Shown here: in pieces, positions 18,185 through 28,749 of the stretch
Layout: each line of letters starts with the position of its first letter
Numbering within the stretch: position 1 is the stretch's first letter
Source: Flavobacterium sp. CECT 9288
Lineage (GTDB): Bacteria > Bacteroidota > Bacteroidia > Flavobacteriales > Flavobacteriaceae
Length of the DNA stretch: 64,000 bases
Assembly: GCF_918731615.1 (NCBI RefSeq)
Contig: NZ_OU957226.1
Span: 2,977,501-3,041,500 of the forward strand
Direction of reading: 5' to 3'
The notes under the pieces: generated by a model
Database searches by the model: none
What the model saw: the letters and a program-made list of their open reading frames with translations, nothing else
What the model was told of the DNA's origin: nothing
Translations under genes and position numbers: made by a program

Positions 18185-19147
18185 ATGGCAACAATTACTG
18201 CTGCAGACGTAAACAAATTAAGACAAACTACAGGTGCCGGAATGATGGACTGTAAAAAAGCTTTAGTTGAAGCTGATGGAGATTTCGATAAAGCAATCCA
18301 AAACCTTAGAGAAAAAGGACAAAAAGTTGCTGCTAACCGTTCTGATCGTGAGTCTTCTGAAGGAGCTGCTGTTTCTTTTATCAATGCTGATAAAACTAAA
18401 GGAGCTATCATCACTTTAAACTGCGAAACAGATTTCGTAGGGAAAAATGAATCTTTCGTAACTTTGGCTAAAGAATTAGTTGAGAAAGCGATCAACTTCT
18501 CATCTAAAGAAGAATTTTTAGCATCAGATTTCAACGGAATGACTGTTGCTGAAAAATTAATTGAGCAAACTGGTGTTATCGGTGAAAAAATCGAAATCGG
18601 TGGTTTTGAAATTTTAGAAGGTGCTTTTGTTGGATCTTATGTTCACGTTAACAAAATTGCTGCATTAACTGCTATTTCTGCTGCTGTACCTAATGCAGAA
18701 GTTTTGACTAAAGACGTCTCTATGCAAGTAGCATCAATGGGAGCTGATACATTATCTTACAAAGATTTTGATCCTGCTTTTGTTGAGTCTGAATTAGCAG
18801 CTCGTATTGCGATCATTGAAAAAGAAAATGAAGAGGCAAAACGTTTAGGAAAAACTTTAAAAAATGTTCCTAAATACATTTCTTTCTCTCAATTAACTGA
18901 AGAAGTTATTAAACAAGCTGAAGAAGATGCAAAAGCTGAATTAAAAGCTGAAGGTAAACCAGAACAAATTTGGGACAAAATTATTCCTGGTAAAGTACAA
19001 CGTTTTATCTCTGACAACACTACTTTAGACCAAGAAAAAGCTTTACTTGATCAAAACTTCATCAAAGATGATAGTAAAAAAGTAGGTGATTATGTTAAAG
19101 GTTTCAATGTTGAAATTACAGGTTTCAAAAGAGCTTCTTTAGGATAG
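18185..19147 (+). CDS. tsf: Elongation factor Ts
   Basis: The 320 residues match EF-Ts: N-terminal UBA-like domain with the diagnostic KLRQTTGAGMMDCKKALVEADGDFDKAIQNLREKG, then the TDFVGKNESF motif that contacts EF-Tu. It is about 40 residues longer than the E. coli protein because of a lysine/glutamate-rich insert in the C-terminal core (about 205-265), which I believe is normal for Flavobacteria. EF-Ts recycles EF-Tu-GDP. A terminator follows at 19196. Confidence 0.98.
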   Translation: MATITAADVNKLRQTTGAGMMDCKKALVEADGDFDKAIQNLREKGQKVAANRSDRESSEGAAVSFINADKTKGAIITLNCETDFVGKNESFVTLAKELVEKAINFSSKEEFLASDFNGMTVAEKLIEQTGVIGEKIEIGGFEILEGAFVGSYVHVNKIAALTAISAAVPNAEVLTKDVSMQVASMGADTLSYKDFDPAFVESELAARIAIIEKENEEAKRLGKTLKNVPKYISFSQLTEEVIKQAEEDAKAELKAEGKPEQIWDKIIPGKVQRFISDNTTLDQEKALLDQNFIKDDSKKVGDYVKGFNVEITGFKRASLG

Positions 19148-19195
19148 TCACTATTTGATTTCAAATAATTGCTATTTGATTTCATTTTTAAATAC

Positions 19196-19233
19196 AAAGC
19201 CCCATTTCAATTCTGTTGGAATGGGGCTTTTTC
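19196..19233 (+). terminator. Intrinsic terminator after tsf
   Basis: Stem AAAGCCCCATT (19196-19206) / AATGGGGCTTT (19220-19230) followed by T's. Just before it, CTATTTGATTTCA occurs twice in direct orientation (19151-19163 and 19172-19184). Confidence 0.85.
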
Positions 19234-19280
19234 TTTGAAATAGCATACCACTAAAATTCTATTTTATTTTATTAAATTTG

Positions 19281-19949
19281 ATGAAAGTTAATTCTATGTT
19301 CAAAACCAAAAAAGAACTTGTCTTTATAATCCTTGCCGGGATATTTATCACTAATGCGGTTACTGCCGAGTTGATCGGCGGCAAACTAATTCAAATAGGT
19401 CCGTTTGTAATGAGCATCGGTATTTTGCCTTGGCCTATTGTGTTTTTGACTACAGATTTAATCAACGATTATTTTGGCGAAAAAGGAGTGAAAAAATTAT
19501 CCCTGATCACTGCTGGATTAATTGCCTACTCGTTTATTATTTTACTGCTGGCCATGAGTATTCCAGCTGCTAAAGGAATTAGCCCAGTAAATGATGCTCA
19601 GTTTACCGCCGTTTTCGGTCAAAGCATGTGGATTATTGTGGGCAGTATTATTGCTTTTCTTATATCACAATTAATAGACGTTGCTGTTTTTTGGTTTTTT
19701 AAAAACCGAACCGGAAATAAAAAAATATGGCTGAGAGCAACGGGTTCTACCATCATTTCGCAACTTTTTGATTCCTTTATCGTATTGGGAATTGCTTTTT
19801 GGTTGCCAGGAAAAATTAATTTTGACACGTTTCTTACTTCAGCTTTAACCGGCTATACTTTCAAGCTTGGAACAGCCATACTCTTGACTCCTTTAATTTA
19901 TTTAGGCCACTACTTGATCAAAAATTATTTAGCCTCCGAAAAAGAATGA
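19281..19949 (+). CDS. Queuosine precursor transporter (YhhQ/VUT family)
   Basis: The product has 222 residues with about six membrane segments. Start taken at the ATG at 19281; an in-frame ATG at 19296 is also possible. Family signatures are visible: NAVTAELIGGKLIQIG in the first helix, PWPIVFLTTDLINDYFGEKGVKKL, ISQLIDVAVFWFFKNRTGNKKIWLRATGSTIISQLFDSFIV and GYTFKLGTAILLTPLIYL. E. coli YhhQ imports preQ0/preQ1 for queuosine tRNA modification, so salvage of a 7-deazaguanine is the likely role. It overlaps tag by 4 bp (ATGA). Confidence 0.88.
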   Translation: MKVNSMFKTKKELVFIILAGIFITNAVTAELIGGKLIQIGPFVMSIGILPWPIVFLTTDLINDYFGEKGVKKLSLITAGLIAYSFIILLLAMSIPAAKGISPVNDAQFTAVFGQSMWIIVGSIIAFLISQLIDVAVFWFFKNRTGNKKIWLRATGSTIISQLFDSFIVLGIAFWLPGKINFDTFLTSALTGYTFKLGTAILLTPLIYLGHYLIKNYLASEKE

Positions 19950-20515
19950 TTATAACTGATAAAATACGTTGTGGCTGGTGTCATTCCAGTGATTTATACA
20001 TGAAATACCATGACGAAGAATGGGGCGTTCCCGTATATGATGACACTACTCTATTTGAATTTTTACTCCTCGAAACCTTTCAAGCAGGCCTAAGTTGGAT
20101 TACCATCTTGAACAAAAGAGAAAATTTCTACAATGCTTTTGATGCTTTTGATTATAAAAAAATTGCGCACTATTCTGATGATAAAATTCAAGAATTATTA
20201 CAAGATGCGGGTATCATTCGCAACAAACTCAAAGTTTATTCAGCTGTGACCAACGCTCAACATTTCATTACACTCCAAGAAGAATTTGGCAGCTTTTCGC
20301 AATACATTTGGGCTTTTGTAAATCACACACCGGTTAACAACTCCCCAAAAAACTTAAAAGAAATTCCTGCTACTTCCCCAATTTCTGATGCTATAAGTAA
20401 AGATTTAAAAAAACGGGGTTTTAAATTTGTAGGCTCCACCGTTATGTATGCCTTCATGCAAGCCACAGGCATGATTAATGATCATGTAGAAAATTGTTGG
20501 AAACGAAATTCATAA
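19946..20515 (+). CDS. tag: DNA-3-methyladenine glycosylase I
   Basis: The 189 residues match Tag. N-terminal IRCGWCHSSDLYMKYHDEEWGVP provides the first two zinc ligands (Cys and His); C-terminal NDHVENCW provides the last His and Cys. The core LLLETFQAGLSWITILNKRENF forms the base-flipping pocket with the conserved Glu and Trp. It excises 3-methyladenine from alkylated DNA. It is translationally coupled to the preceding transporter by an ATGA overlap; the pairing looks incidental. Confidence 0.95.
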   Translation: MIITDKIRCGWCHSSDLYMKYHDEEWGVPVYDDTTLFEFLLLETFQAGLSWITILNKRENFYNAFDAFDYKKIAHYSDDKIQELLQDAGIIRNKLKVYSAVTNAQHFITLQEEFGSFSQYIWAFVNHTPVNNSPKNLKEIPATSPISDAISKDLKKRGFKFVGSTVMYAFMQATGMINDHVENCWKRNS

Positions 20516-20543
20516 TTTATAACTGATAATTCATAATTTTCAT

Positions 20544-20551
20544 TACATTTG
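20544..20551 (+). promoter_or_regulatory. Promoter -7 box for the thiamine operon
   Basis: TACATTTG, an exact TAnnTTTG match directly before the TPP aptamer, so the transcript would start at about the first base of the riboswitch. The -33 region is weak. Confidence 0.6.
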
Positions 20552-20555
20552 CTTC

Positions 20556-20718
20556 ACACTTTAGGGGTGTCTACCACGGTAGGCTGAGATTTTACCCTCT
20601 GAACCTGATCTAGTTCATACTAGCGTAGGGAAAAGTAAGATGACTTCATTGTACCATATTTGGGTACCGTCGTAGCCATTCCTAAAGTATACCTATATAC
20701 TAAATTCAAAAGGAATGG
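20556..20718 (+). promoter_or_regulatory. TPP riboswitch with start-codon-sequestering platform
   Basis: The thi-box aptamer (about 20556-20637) shows its conserved segments: TTAGGGGTGTC, GGCTGAGA, ACCCTCTGAACCTGATCTAG and TAGCGTAGGGAAA. Downstream, CCATTCC at 20676-20682 is complementary to GGAATGG at 20712-20718, which contains the thiS ATG (20715-20717) and the purine-rich bases before it. A GTACC/GGTAC hairpin lies between aptamer and platform. This points to translational control by hiding the start codon, in line with the absence of a T-run. When TPP binds, the operon should be off. Confidence 0.92.
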
Positions 20719-20921
20719 AACTAAAAATCAACAACCAAACAAAACATTTTGCCGCCAAGAGCCTAACGGTTCAAGCACTTCTTGACTTGGAAATTCCCGA
20801 AAAACAAAACGGAATTGCTGTAGCCATTAACAATATCGTCATTCCAAAATCTAATTGGAATTTGCATCCCATACAAGAAACCGACACCATCCTTATCATC
20901 TCCGCAACTCAAGGTGGATGA
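20715..20921 (+). CDS. thiS: Sulfur carrier protein ThiS
   Basis: The 68 residues form a ubiquitin-like beta-grasp protein ending ISATQGG; the C-terminal Gly-Gly is adenylated by ThiF and then thiocarboxylated. It donates sulfur to thiazole synthesis by ThiG. It is the first gene of the riboswitch-controlled operon, and its start codon sits inside the predicted sequestering helix. Confidence 0.95.
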   Translation: MELKINNQTKHFAAKSLTVQALLDLEIPEKQNGIAVAINNIVIPKSNWNLHPIQETDTILIISATQGG

Positions 20922-20928
20922 GACGGCT

Positions 20929-21065
20929 GCTCGAGCGCAATCTAATTAAGTTAAGAGGAAAAAGAAAAAACAGCACGCAGATTCAATAGATTTTAACTGA
21001 TTTTTTTGCGTAAATCCGCGAAATCTGCGTGACAAAAAAGCAACTATTTAACTTAATGACCTTGT

Positions 21066-21074
<9 letters not shown>
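20929..21074. repeat. Nested palindrome between thiS and thiC
   Basis: Three nested pairs of inverted sequence: GCTCGAGC (20929-20936 and 21066-21073), TTAAGTTAA 20946-20954 / TTAACTTAA 21048-21056, and CACGCAGATT 20974-20983 / AATCTGCGTG 21022-21031. The innermost part belongs to the CGCAGATT repeat family also present at 39724 and 61165. Together with the adjoining element at 21066-21209 it fills the 317-bp thiS-thiC gap, where I see no gene. Confidence 0.7.
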
Positions 21075-23062
<1,988 letters not shown>

Positions 23063-23150
23063 GGCGAGAGAATAGATAAAAGAATATAGAGAATAGACCT
23101 AAATCACAGTGTATTTTCTATATTCTATACTCTTTTTTCCTTTTCAGAAT
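23063..23150. repeat. GAATATAG-type intergenic inverted repeat
   Basis: Downstream of thiC an A/G-rich arm containing AGAATATAGAGAATAGAC faces a T/C-rich arm containing TCTATATTCTATACTC; the arms are imperfectly complementary. A similar pair of arms occurs at 56752-56840. It could form a weak hairpin between thiC and the next gene. Confidence 0.5.
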
Positions 23151-23160
23151 CTAATCAAAA

Positions 23161-23751
23161 ATGATAGTCATTTCCAATCCAACTTTAATAGCAAACGAAA
23201 TCCACACCATACACGCTCTCATTGAGAATGGATTGGAGTTACTTCATATTCGGAAACCTGATTTTTCAGAAACAGAAATGAAAACATTTGTATCGAAAAT
23301 AAAAACAGCTTTCAGACACCAATTGGCTTTGCATAGTCATCATCAATTAGCGCTAGAATTAGGAATTAATCGCATTCATTTTACAGAAAAAACAAGAATA
23401 GAAACACCCGAAGAACAATTAAAAAAATGGAAAAAAAGCGGATATATACTCTCCACCTCTATTCATAAAATGTCCGATTTTGAAGCCCTATCAAGTGTCT
23501 TTGATTACGCCTTTTTCGGTCCTGTTTTCGAAAGTATTTCAAAACCTAATTATGTTTCAAATCTGGATTTCAAAAAAGAATTAGAACAACGAAAAAATAA
23601 CACAACTGCATTGATTGCTATTGGAGGAATTACATCCGAAAATATCAAAACTGCATTAACATTTGGGTTTGATGATGTTGCTCTTTTAGGCAATATTTGG
23701 AACAACAACCTTTCAATAGAAAATTTTAAACTATGTCACGACCTTTTGTAG
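23161..23751 (+). CDS. ThiE/TenI-like thiamine phosphate synthase family protein
   Basis: The 196-residue TIM-barrel protein shows ThiE/TenI features: GLELLHIRKPDFSE at about 28-41, LALHSHHQLALELGINRIHFTE at about 55-76, FDYAFFGPVFESISKPNY at about 118-135, and AIGGITSENIKTAL at about 158. It differs from the fuller ThiE encoded at 24475: the Asn-Asp-x3-LA motif is replaced by HSHHQLA. TenI-type paralogs aromatise the thiazole product, so a tautomerase-like role is plausible; a second synthase is the alternative. It overlaps thiD by 19 bp. Confidence 0.85.
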   Translation: MIVISNPTLIANEIHTIHALIENGLELLHIRKPDFSETEMKTFVSKIKTAFRHQLALHSHHQLALELGINRIHFTEKTRIETPEEQLKKWKKSGYILSTSIHKMSDFEALSSVFDYAFFGPVFESISKPNYVSNLDFKKELEQRKNNTTALIAIGGITSENIKTALTFGFDDVALLGNIWNNNLSIENFKLCHDLL

Positions 23752-24485
23752 TAAGCATTGCAGGCTTCGATCCTTCAGCAGGTGCGGGAGTTTTGGCAGA
23801 TGTAAAGACGTTCGAGCAACATCAAGTGTATGGCTTTGCTATTAGTAGTGCAAATACCATTCAAACCGAAAATGAATTTGTAGCCATACAATGGACGGAT
23901 TTGGATTTTGTTTTGCAATCTGTTCAAACAATATTTAATACTTACGACATAAAAGCCGTAAAAATTGGAATTGTACCTTCTTTAAAATTTTTAAAAGAAG
24001 TTGTTTTTCTGATAAAAAAGATTTCGTCAGAAACAAAAATAGTTTGGGACACCGTTTTAAAATCGACAACAGAATTCGATTTTTTAACTATTGAAAACCA
24101 AACTACTTTGATTGAAATACTGAAAGAAATTGATTTGATCACTCCCAATTACAATGAAATTATGCAATTATCTTCTAAAGAAATTAATGCAGAAACAACA
24201 GCTATTTTGCTTTCAAAACATTGCCCCGTATTGTTAAAAGGCGGTCACAATCCAAACGAAATTGGCTTTGATTATTTGTATTTAGAAAATGAACATTTGA
24301 AACTGGCGCCAAAGACTACTAAAATTTTCGACAAACACGGATCAGGTTGCGTGTTGTCATCTGCGATTACAGCTCATTTGGCTTTGGGACAGGAACTAAA
24401 AACGGCTTGTGCCAATGCCAAAAAATATATAGAAGCCTACTTACAATCTAACCCAACAAAACTAGGATATCATTATGTACAATAA
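23733..24485 (+). CDS. thiD: Hydroxymethylpyrimidine/phosphomethylpyrimidine kinase ThiD
   Basis: The 250 residues match ThiD of the ribokinase-like fold: SIAGFDPSAGAGVLADVKTF at the N-terminus, substrate segment VKIGIVPS, ITPNYNEIMQL, LLKGGHN, and the anion hole with catalytic Cys in DKHGSGCVLSSAI. The N-terminal motif is slightly unusual: GFDPSAGAG where GSDSSGGAG is common. It phosphorylates HMP and HMP-P to HMP-PP. It overlaps both neighbours (19 bp and 11 bp), indicating tight translational coupling. Confidence 0.93.
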   Translation: MSRPFVVSIAGFDPSAGAGVLADVKTFEQHQVYGFAISSANTIQTENEFVAIQWTDLDFVLQSVQTIFNTYDIKAVKIGIVPSLKFLKEVVFLIKKISSETKIVWDTVLKSTTEFDFLTIENQTTLIEILKEIDLITPNYNEIMQLSSKEINAETTAILLSKHCPVLLKGGHNPNEIGFDYLYLENEHLKLAPKTTKIFDKHGSGCVLSSAITAHLALGQELKTACANAKKYIEAYLQSNPTKLGYHYVQ

Positions 24486-25107
24486 ACTACAATATATTTC
24501 TCAAGGAAACACCGTCGAAGAACAATTGTCCAATATTCGCAAAGCGCTTGACAACGGTTGCGAGTGGATTCAGTTGCGTTTCAAAAATGCTTCCACCGCC
24601 GAACTTTTTGATGTTGCAGAAACCGCAAAAATTTTGTGTGACGTTTTTTCTGCCTATTTAATCATCAATGACAATGTGCACCTAGCAGAGCAATTAGATG
24701 CGGATGGAGTTCATGTAGGTTTAACCGATATGAATGTAGCAGCGGCGAGAACTATTTTAGGTCGTGAAAAAATTATCGGAGCAACTGCCAATACTTTTGA
24801 AGATATTCAAAAGCATACTGAAAATGGCTGTAATTACATTGGTTTAGGGCCGTTCCAATTTACAGCAACAAAAGAAAAATTAAGTCCCATTTTAGGGGTA
24901 GAAGGCTACCGCAGCATTATCGAAAAGATGAAAGCAAAAAAAATACAAATGCCCATTTATGCCATTGGAGGAATCCAACTTACAAACGTTGAAAGTATAA
25001 TGGAAACTGGCGTTCACGGGATTGCTCTTTCGGGTTTAATTACCCAAAGCGAAAATCCATCCGAATTAATCACGCAACTAAACGAAAAACTATATGTTAC
25101 CATTTAA
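24475..25107 (+). CDS. thiE: Thiamine-phosphate synthase ThiE
   Basis: The 210 residues hold the full set of ThiE motifs: [66 protein letters not shown] and [10 protein letters not shown]. It joins HMP-PP with the thiazole phosphate carboxylate to form thiamine phosphate. It overlaps thiD (11 bp) and thiG (14 bp). It is the canonical paralog, in contrast with the gene at 23161. Confidence 0.95.
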   Translation: MYNKLQYISQGNTVEEQLSNIRKALDNGCEWIQLRFKNASTAELFDVAETAKILCDVFSAYLIINDNVHLAEQLDADGVHVGLTDMNVAAARTILGREKIIGATANTFEDIQKHTENGCNYIGLGPFQFTATKEKLSPILGVEGYRSIIEKMKAKKIQMPIYAIGGIQLTNVESIMETGVHGIALSGLITQSENPSELITQLNEKLYVTI

Positions 25108-25864
25108 AATAGGAGATAAAACCTTTGAATCACGCTTGTTTTTAGGGACCGGAAAATTCGGCTCCAACCAACAAATGGAAGAAGCTATTTTGGCATCCGG
25201 AAGTGAATTGGTTACCGTAGCCCTAAAACGTATCGATTTAGAAACCGAAACCGATGCGATTTTAGCCCACCTCAAACATCCACGTATTAATTTATTACCC
25301 AATACTTCGGGAGCAAGAAATGCTAAAGAGGCTGTTTTTGCAGCGCAACTAGCAAGAGAAGCTTTGGAAACCAATTGGCTCAAACTAGAAATCCATCCCG
25401 ATCCAAGGTACTTGTTACCCGACCCGATTGAAACTTTAAAAGCAACAGAAGAACTAGCTAAATTAGGTTTTATTGTTTTACCATACATTCATGCCGATCC
25501 TGTTTTATGCAAACGTTTGGAAGATGCCGGAACATCAGCGGTAATGCCTTTAGGATCGCCAATTGGAAGTAACAAAGGATTAAAAACAATTGATTTTTTA
25601 GAAATTATTATCGAACAAAGTAAAGTCCCTGTTATAATCGACGCAGGAATTGGAGCACCTTCTGATGCCGCAAAAGCAATGGAATTAGGCGCCGATGCTG
25701 TTTTAGTCAACACCGCTATTGCTGTTGCTGGAAATCCAAAACTGATGGCTGAAGCTTTTGCAGCAGCCGTAATTGCAGGACGAAAAGCATATGAAGCACA
25801 ATTGGCACAAAAGGTAAATCGAGCGGTGGCTTCGAGTCCTTTGACGGCATTTTTATATGAATAA
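25094..25864 (+). CDS. thiG: Thiazole synthase ThiG
   Basis: The 256 residues match ThiG, a TIM barrel: [19 protein letters not shown], the Schiff-base lysine in [32 protein letters not shown], and [36 protein letters not shown]. It builds the thiazole from DXP, dehydroglycine (from ThiH) and ThiS thiocarboxylate. It begins inside the thiE coding sequence. Confidence 0.97.
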   Translation: MLPFKIGDKTFESRLFLGTGKFGSNQQMEEAILASGSELVTVALKRIDLETETDAILAHLKHPRINLLPNTSGARNAKEAVFAAQLAREALETNWLKLEIHPDPRYLLPDPIETLKATEELAKLGFIVLPYIHADPVLCKRLEDAGTSAVMPLGSPIGSNKGLKTIDFLEIIIEQSKVPVIIDAGIGAPSDAAKAMELGADAVLVNTAIAVAGNPKLMAEAFAAAVIAGRKAYEAQLAQKVNRAVASSPLTAFLYE

Positions 25865-25873
25865 TAATTTAAC

Positions 25874-25947
25874 CACAAAGTTCACAAAGCGAACGCAAAG
25901 CACACTATACTTTGTGTCTCTTGTGAAATAACTTTGTGCGCTTTGTG
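25874..25947. repeat. ACAAAG-type intergenic palindrome between thiG and thiH
   Basis: CACAAAG-TT-CACAAAG (25874-25889) faces CTTTGTG-CG-CTTTGTG (25932-25947), forming a two-block inverted repeat with related half-sites between. I recognise similar sequences as frequent in Bacteroidota intergenic DNA. It ends 15 bp before the thiH ATG. Confidence 0.75.
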
Positions 25948-25962
25948 TTTAAAAAACAAATA

Positions 25963-27084
25963 ATGACAAATTTCAAATCGGTTTTCGAACAATATAGTTG
26001 GGACAAAATTCAAGCTAAAATCTATCAAACAACTACCAAAGAAGTAGAACAAGCTTTAGGAAAAACCAAACGCAATCTCGATGATTTTCTGGCTTTGATA
26101 TCACCTGCTGCCCTACCTTATTTGGAACAAATGGCTCAAATAAGTCACGAATTAACCAAAAAGCGTTTTGGCAAAACCATTCAAATGTATGCGCCTTTGT
26201 ATTTGAGCAACGAATGCCAAAACATTTGTACCTATTGCGGTTTCAGTTTAGACAACAAAATCAAACGAAAAACCCTGACTGAAAGCGAGATAACACTAGA
26301 AGTTGAAGCCTTGAAAAGAGCAGGATTCGACCATGTTTTATTAGTTACTGGCGAAGCTAATTATACCGTGAACATCAACTATTTCCTAAATGCAATTGAT
26401 CAAATAAAAAATGATTTTTCGACTATTTCGGTAGAAGTGCAACCTTTATCCACAGAAGAATACGAACAATTGCACCAAGCTGGGGTGTATTCCGTTTTAG
26501 TTTATCAGGAAACCTATCATCGGGATGTTTACAAGCAATACCACACCAAAGGGAAAAAATCTAATTTCGATTTTCGTTTAGAAACTCCAGATCGGGTTGG
26601 AACTGCTGGAATTCATAAAATAGGTTTGGGCGTTTTGTTAGGATTAGAGGATTGGCGCACTGATAGTTTTTTCAATGCTCTACACTTGGATTATCTCCAA
26701 AAAACGTATTGGAAAACCAAATACACGGTTTCTTTTCCACGATTGCGTCCCGCGGAAGGAGTGATTCAACACAACTTTATTATGGATGACAAAGATTTGA
26801 CGCAGTTGATTTGTGCTTATCGGTTATGGAATGAGGATTTAGAAATTTCTATATCGACTCGCGAGAATGAAAAATTCAGAAACAACATTATTCCGCTTGG
26901 AACAACAAGTATGAGTGCTGGCTCCAAAACCAATCCTGGTGGTTATGTAGTGGATCCGCAATCTTTGGAACAATTTGAGATTAGTGACGAACGTTCAGCA
27001 TCGGAAATTGCCGCTCTTATTTCTAGCCAAGGCTACGAACCCGTTTGGAAAGACTGGGATAGAACATTTAGTCAAATTTCATAA
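25963..27084 (+). CDS. thiH: 2-iminoacetate synthase ThiH
   Basis: I start at the ATG at 25963 (MTNFKSVFEQYSWDKIQ, 373 residues); the open frame upstream is in the preceding repeat. The radical SAM Cx3Cx2C motif is intact (NECQNICTYCGF, about residues 85-96). The C-terminal half has the ThiH-specific segment TKYTVSFPRLRPAEG and STRENEKFRNNIIPLGTTSMSAGSKTNPGGY. It cleaves tyrosine to dehydroglycine. Its presence in place of ThiO indicates the tyrosine-dependent, oxygen-sensitive route. Confidence 0.96.
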   Translation: MTNFKSVFEQYSWDKIQAKIYQTTTKEVEQALGKTKRNLDDFLALISPAALPYLEQMAQISHELTKKRFGKTIQMYAPLYLSNECQNICTYCGFSLDNKIKRKTLTESEITLEVEALKRAGFDHVLLVTGEANYTVNINYFLNAIDQIKNDFSTISVEVQPLSTEEYEQLHQAGVYSVLVYQETYHRDVYKQYHTKGKKSNFDFRLETPDRVGTAGIHKIGLGVLLGLEDWRTDSFFNALHLDYLQKTYWKTKYTVSFPRLRPAEGVIQHNFIMDDKDLTQLICAYRLWNEDLEISISTRENEKFRNNIIPLGTTSMSAGSKTNPGGYVVDPQSLEQFEISDERSASEIAALISSQGYEPVWKDWDRTFSQIS

Positions 27085-27172
27085 AGTCGAATGTCATAAG
27101 TACTCGACTTTACTTGATAGTTTAGCTTTTGACTTTCCAATATAAGATTTTCAAACTTTAAGACACAATAAA

Positions 27173-27883
27173 ATGAGTGTAATACAAGAATTTTTACGAT
27201 ACAACCGACAAACAATGTTACCCGAAATAGGTGACTCAGGACAAGAAAAACTCAAGCAAGCGAAGGTTTTAGTCATTGGTGCAGGTGGTTTAGGTTGTCC
27301 TATTTTGCAATATATTTCGACCGCAGGAGTGGGCACTATCGGAATTGTTGATTTCGATAAAATAGAAATTCACAACTTACATAGACAAATTTTATACACC
27401 GATGATCAAGTGGGTTTATCTAAGGCTTTGATGGCCAAAGAAAAATTAGAAGCGTTGAATCCTTTGATTAAAGTAGCAGCTTTTGAAGCGAAACTAACTA
27501 TTGAAAACGCTGTTCAAATCATCCAAGATTTTGATGTGATTGTGGATGGATCAGATAATTTTGCTACTCGTTATTTAGTGAGTGATACTTGTGTAGCTTT
27601 GGGCAAACCCTTGGTTTATGGCAGTATTTTAGGTTTTGAAGGTCAGCTAGCTGTTTTTAATCATAACGGAAGTAAAAATCTCCGGGATTTATTTCCAGAG
27701 CCTCCCAATCCAAAAGACGTACCGAATTGCAGTTTGAATGGCGTGCTGGGCACTTTACCGGGCATGATAGGAACGATGATGGCACACGAAACCTTAAAAT
27801 TAATTATAGGTTTACCAACTTTAAAAAATGAATTGGTTCTGTATCAAACTTTGGATTGGAGTTTTACCAAGTTGCAGTTTTAA
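27173..27883 (+). CDS. thiF: ThiF/MoeB/HesA family adenylyltransferase
   Basis: The 236 residues match the E1-like family: VLVIGAGGLGCPILQYISTAGVGTIGIVDFDKIEIHNLHRQILY binds ATP, and DGSDNFATRYLVSDTC carries the conserved Asp. It should adenylate the ThiS C-terminus, fitting its place at the end of the operon. The two CxxC zinc pairs of E. coli MoeB and ThiF are absent: the protein has only three cysteines (GLGC, SDTC, PNC), none paired. No rhodanese domain is attached. A MoeB-like role cannot be ruled out, but no moa or mod gene is nearby. Confidence 0.88.
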   Translation: MSVIQEFLRYNRQTMLPEIGDSGQEKLKQAKVLVIGAGGLGCPILQYISTAGVGTIGIVDFDKIEIHNLHRQILYTDDQVGLSKALMAKEKLEALNPLIKVAAFEAKLTIENAVQIIQDFDVIVDGSDNFATRYLVSDTCVALGKPLVYGSILGFEGQLAVFNHNGSKNLRDLFPEPPNPKDVPNCSLNGVLGTLPGMIGTMMAHETLKLIIGLPTLKNELVLYQTLDWSFTKLQF

Positions 27884-27926
27884 TTGTGTCAAGCAATCTA
27901 TTAAGCACTGAAAAAACAGGCGTTTT

Positions 27927-28070
27927 GCCCCAGATGGACGTGAAAAGCCCGGACTGAAAAGGTTATTTTTTATAGACAGCAAAGAGCGACCGGCAGGAAG
28001 CTCCTTTGATGGCTTTAGAAAAAATAAGGCTTTGAGGGAGGACTTGTAACAGACAGCTGGAATTAGGCCC
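27927..28070 (+). repeat. Dispersed palindromic repeat family, copy C
   Basis: It begins GCCCCAGATGGACGTGAAAA and ends CAGCTGGAATTAGGCCC. Inner stems: TTATTTTTT near 27963 with AAAAAATAA near 28020, and CAAAGAGC with GCTCCTTTG around 27980-28010. Its end touches the stop codon of the convergent aat gene. Same orientation as the copy at 40466. Confidence 0.65.
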
Positions 28071-28708
28071 TACTGCTGCTGCAAAATTTGCATAAACTCC
28101 TCGCGAGAGATTTCACGACAACCCAAACTTTCGAGATGTGGGTTGTATACTTGGCAATCGAGCAGCTTATAATTTTCTTTTTTCAAATGGTTTACCAAGG
28201 CAATAAACGCCACTTTGGAAGCATTTGAAACTAACGAAAACATGCTTTCGCCGCAAAAAATATGACCCAAATCAACGCCATACAAACCGCCAACTAAGAT
28301 GTCATCTTGCCACACTTCTACTGATTTTGCAATGCCTAAGTCGTGCAATTTGCAATAGGCCTCAATCATGTCATTAGTAATCCAAGTACCGTTTTGACCG
28401 TCGCGTTTTACTTTTTGACAGTAGGAAATCACATCTCTAAAATTTTGATTGAAGGTAACCGAAAATTCGCCTTTATTGAGAATGTTGCGCATGCTTTTGG
28501 AGATTTTTAACTCCTCAAGAAATAAAACCATTCTTGGGTTAGGCGACCACCAAAGAATAGGATCGCCAGTTTCAAACCACGGAAAAATGCCACTTTTGTA
28601 GGCTAGCTGCAAGCGCTCAGGAGACAAATCGCCACCAATAGCAAGAATTCCATCGCGATTGGCTTGGTTCACTTCGGGAAATTCCAAAATATCAGAAAGA
28701 TAATGCAT
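28070..28708 (-). CDS. aat: Leucyl/phenylalanyl-tRNA--protein transferase
   Basis: The 212 residues match Aat: GGDLSPERLQLAYKSGIFPWFETGDPILWWSPNPRMVL at about 25-63, FRDVISYCQKVKRDGQNGTWITNDMIEAYCKLHDLGIAKSVEVW, then LVGGLYGVDLGHIFCGESMFS with the aminoacyl pocket. It adds Leu or Phe to N-terminal Lys/Arg of proteins for ClpS/ClpAP degradation (N-degron pathway). Its stop abuts a palindromic repeat; a terminator-forming palindrome lies upstream. Confidence 0.96.
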   Translation of the reverse strand: MHYLSDILEFPEVNQANRDGILAIGGDLSPERLQLAYKSGIFPWFETGDPILWWSPNPRMVLFLEELKISKSMRNILNKGEFSVTFNQNFRDVISYCQKVKRDGQNGTWITNDMIEAYCKLHDLGIAKSVEVWQDDILVGGLYGVDLGHIFCGESMFSLVSNASKVAFIALVNHLKKENYKLLDCQVYNPHLESLGCREISREEFMQILQQQ

Positions 28709-28749
28709 GATGAATAAATTATAAAGAAAACGGTAGGAATGCTCAAAAA

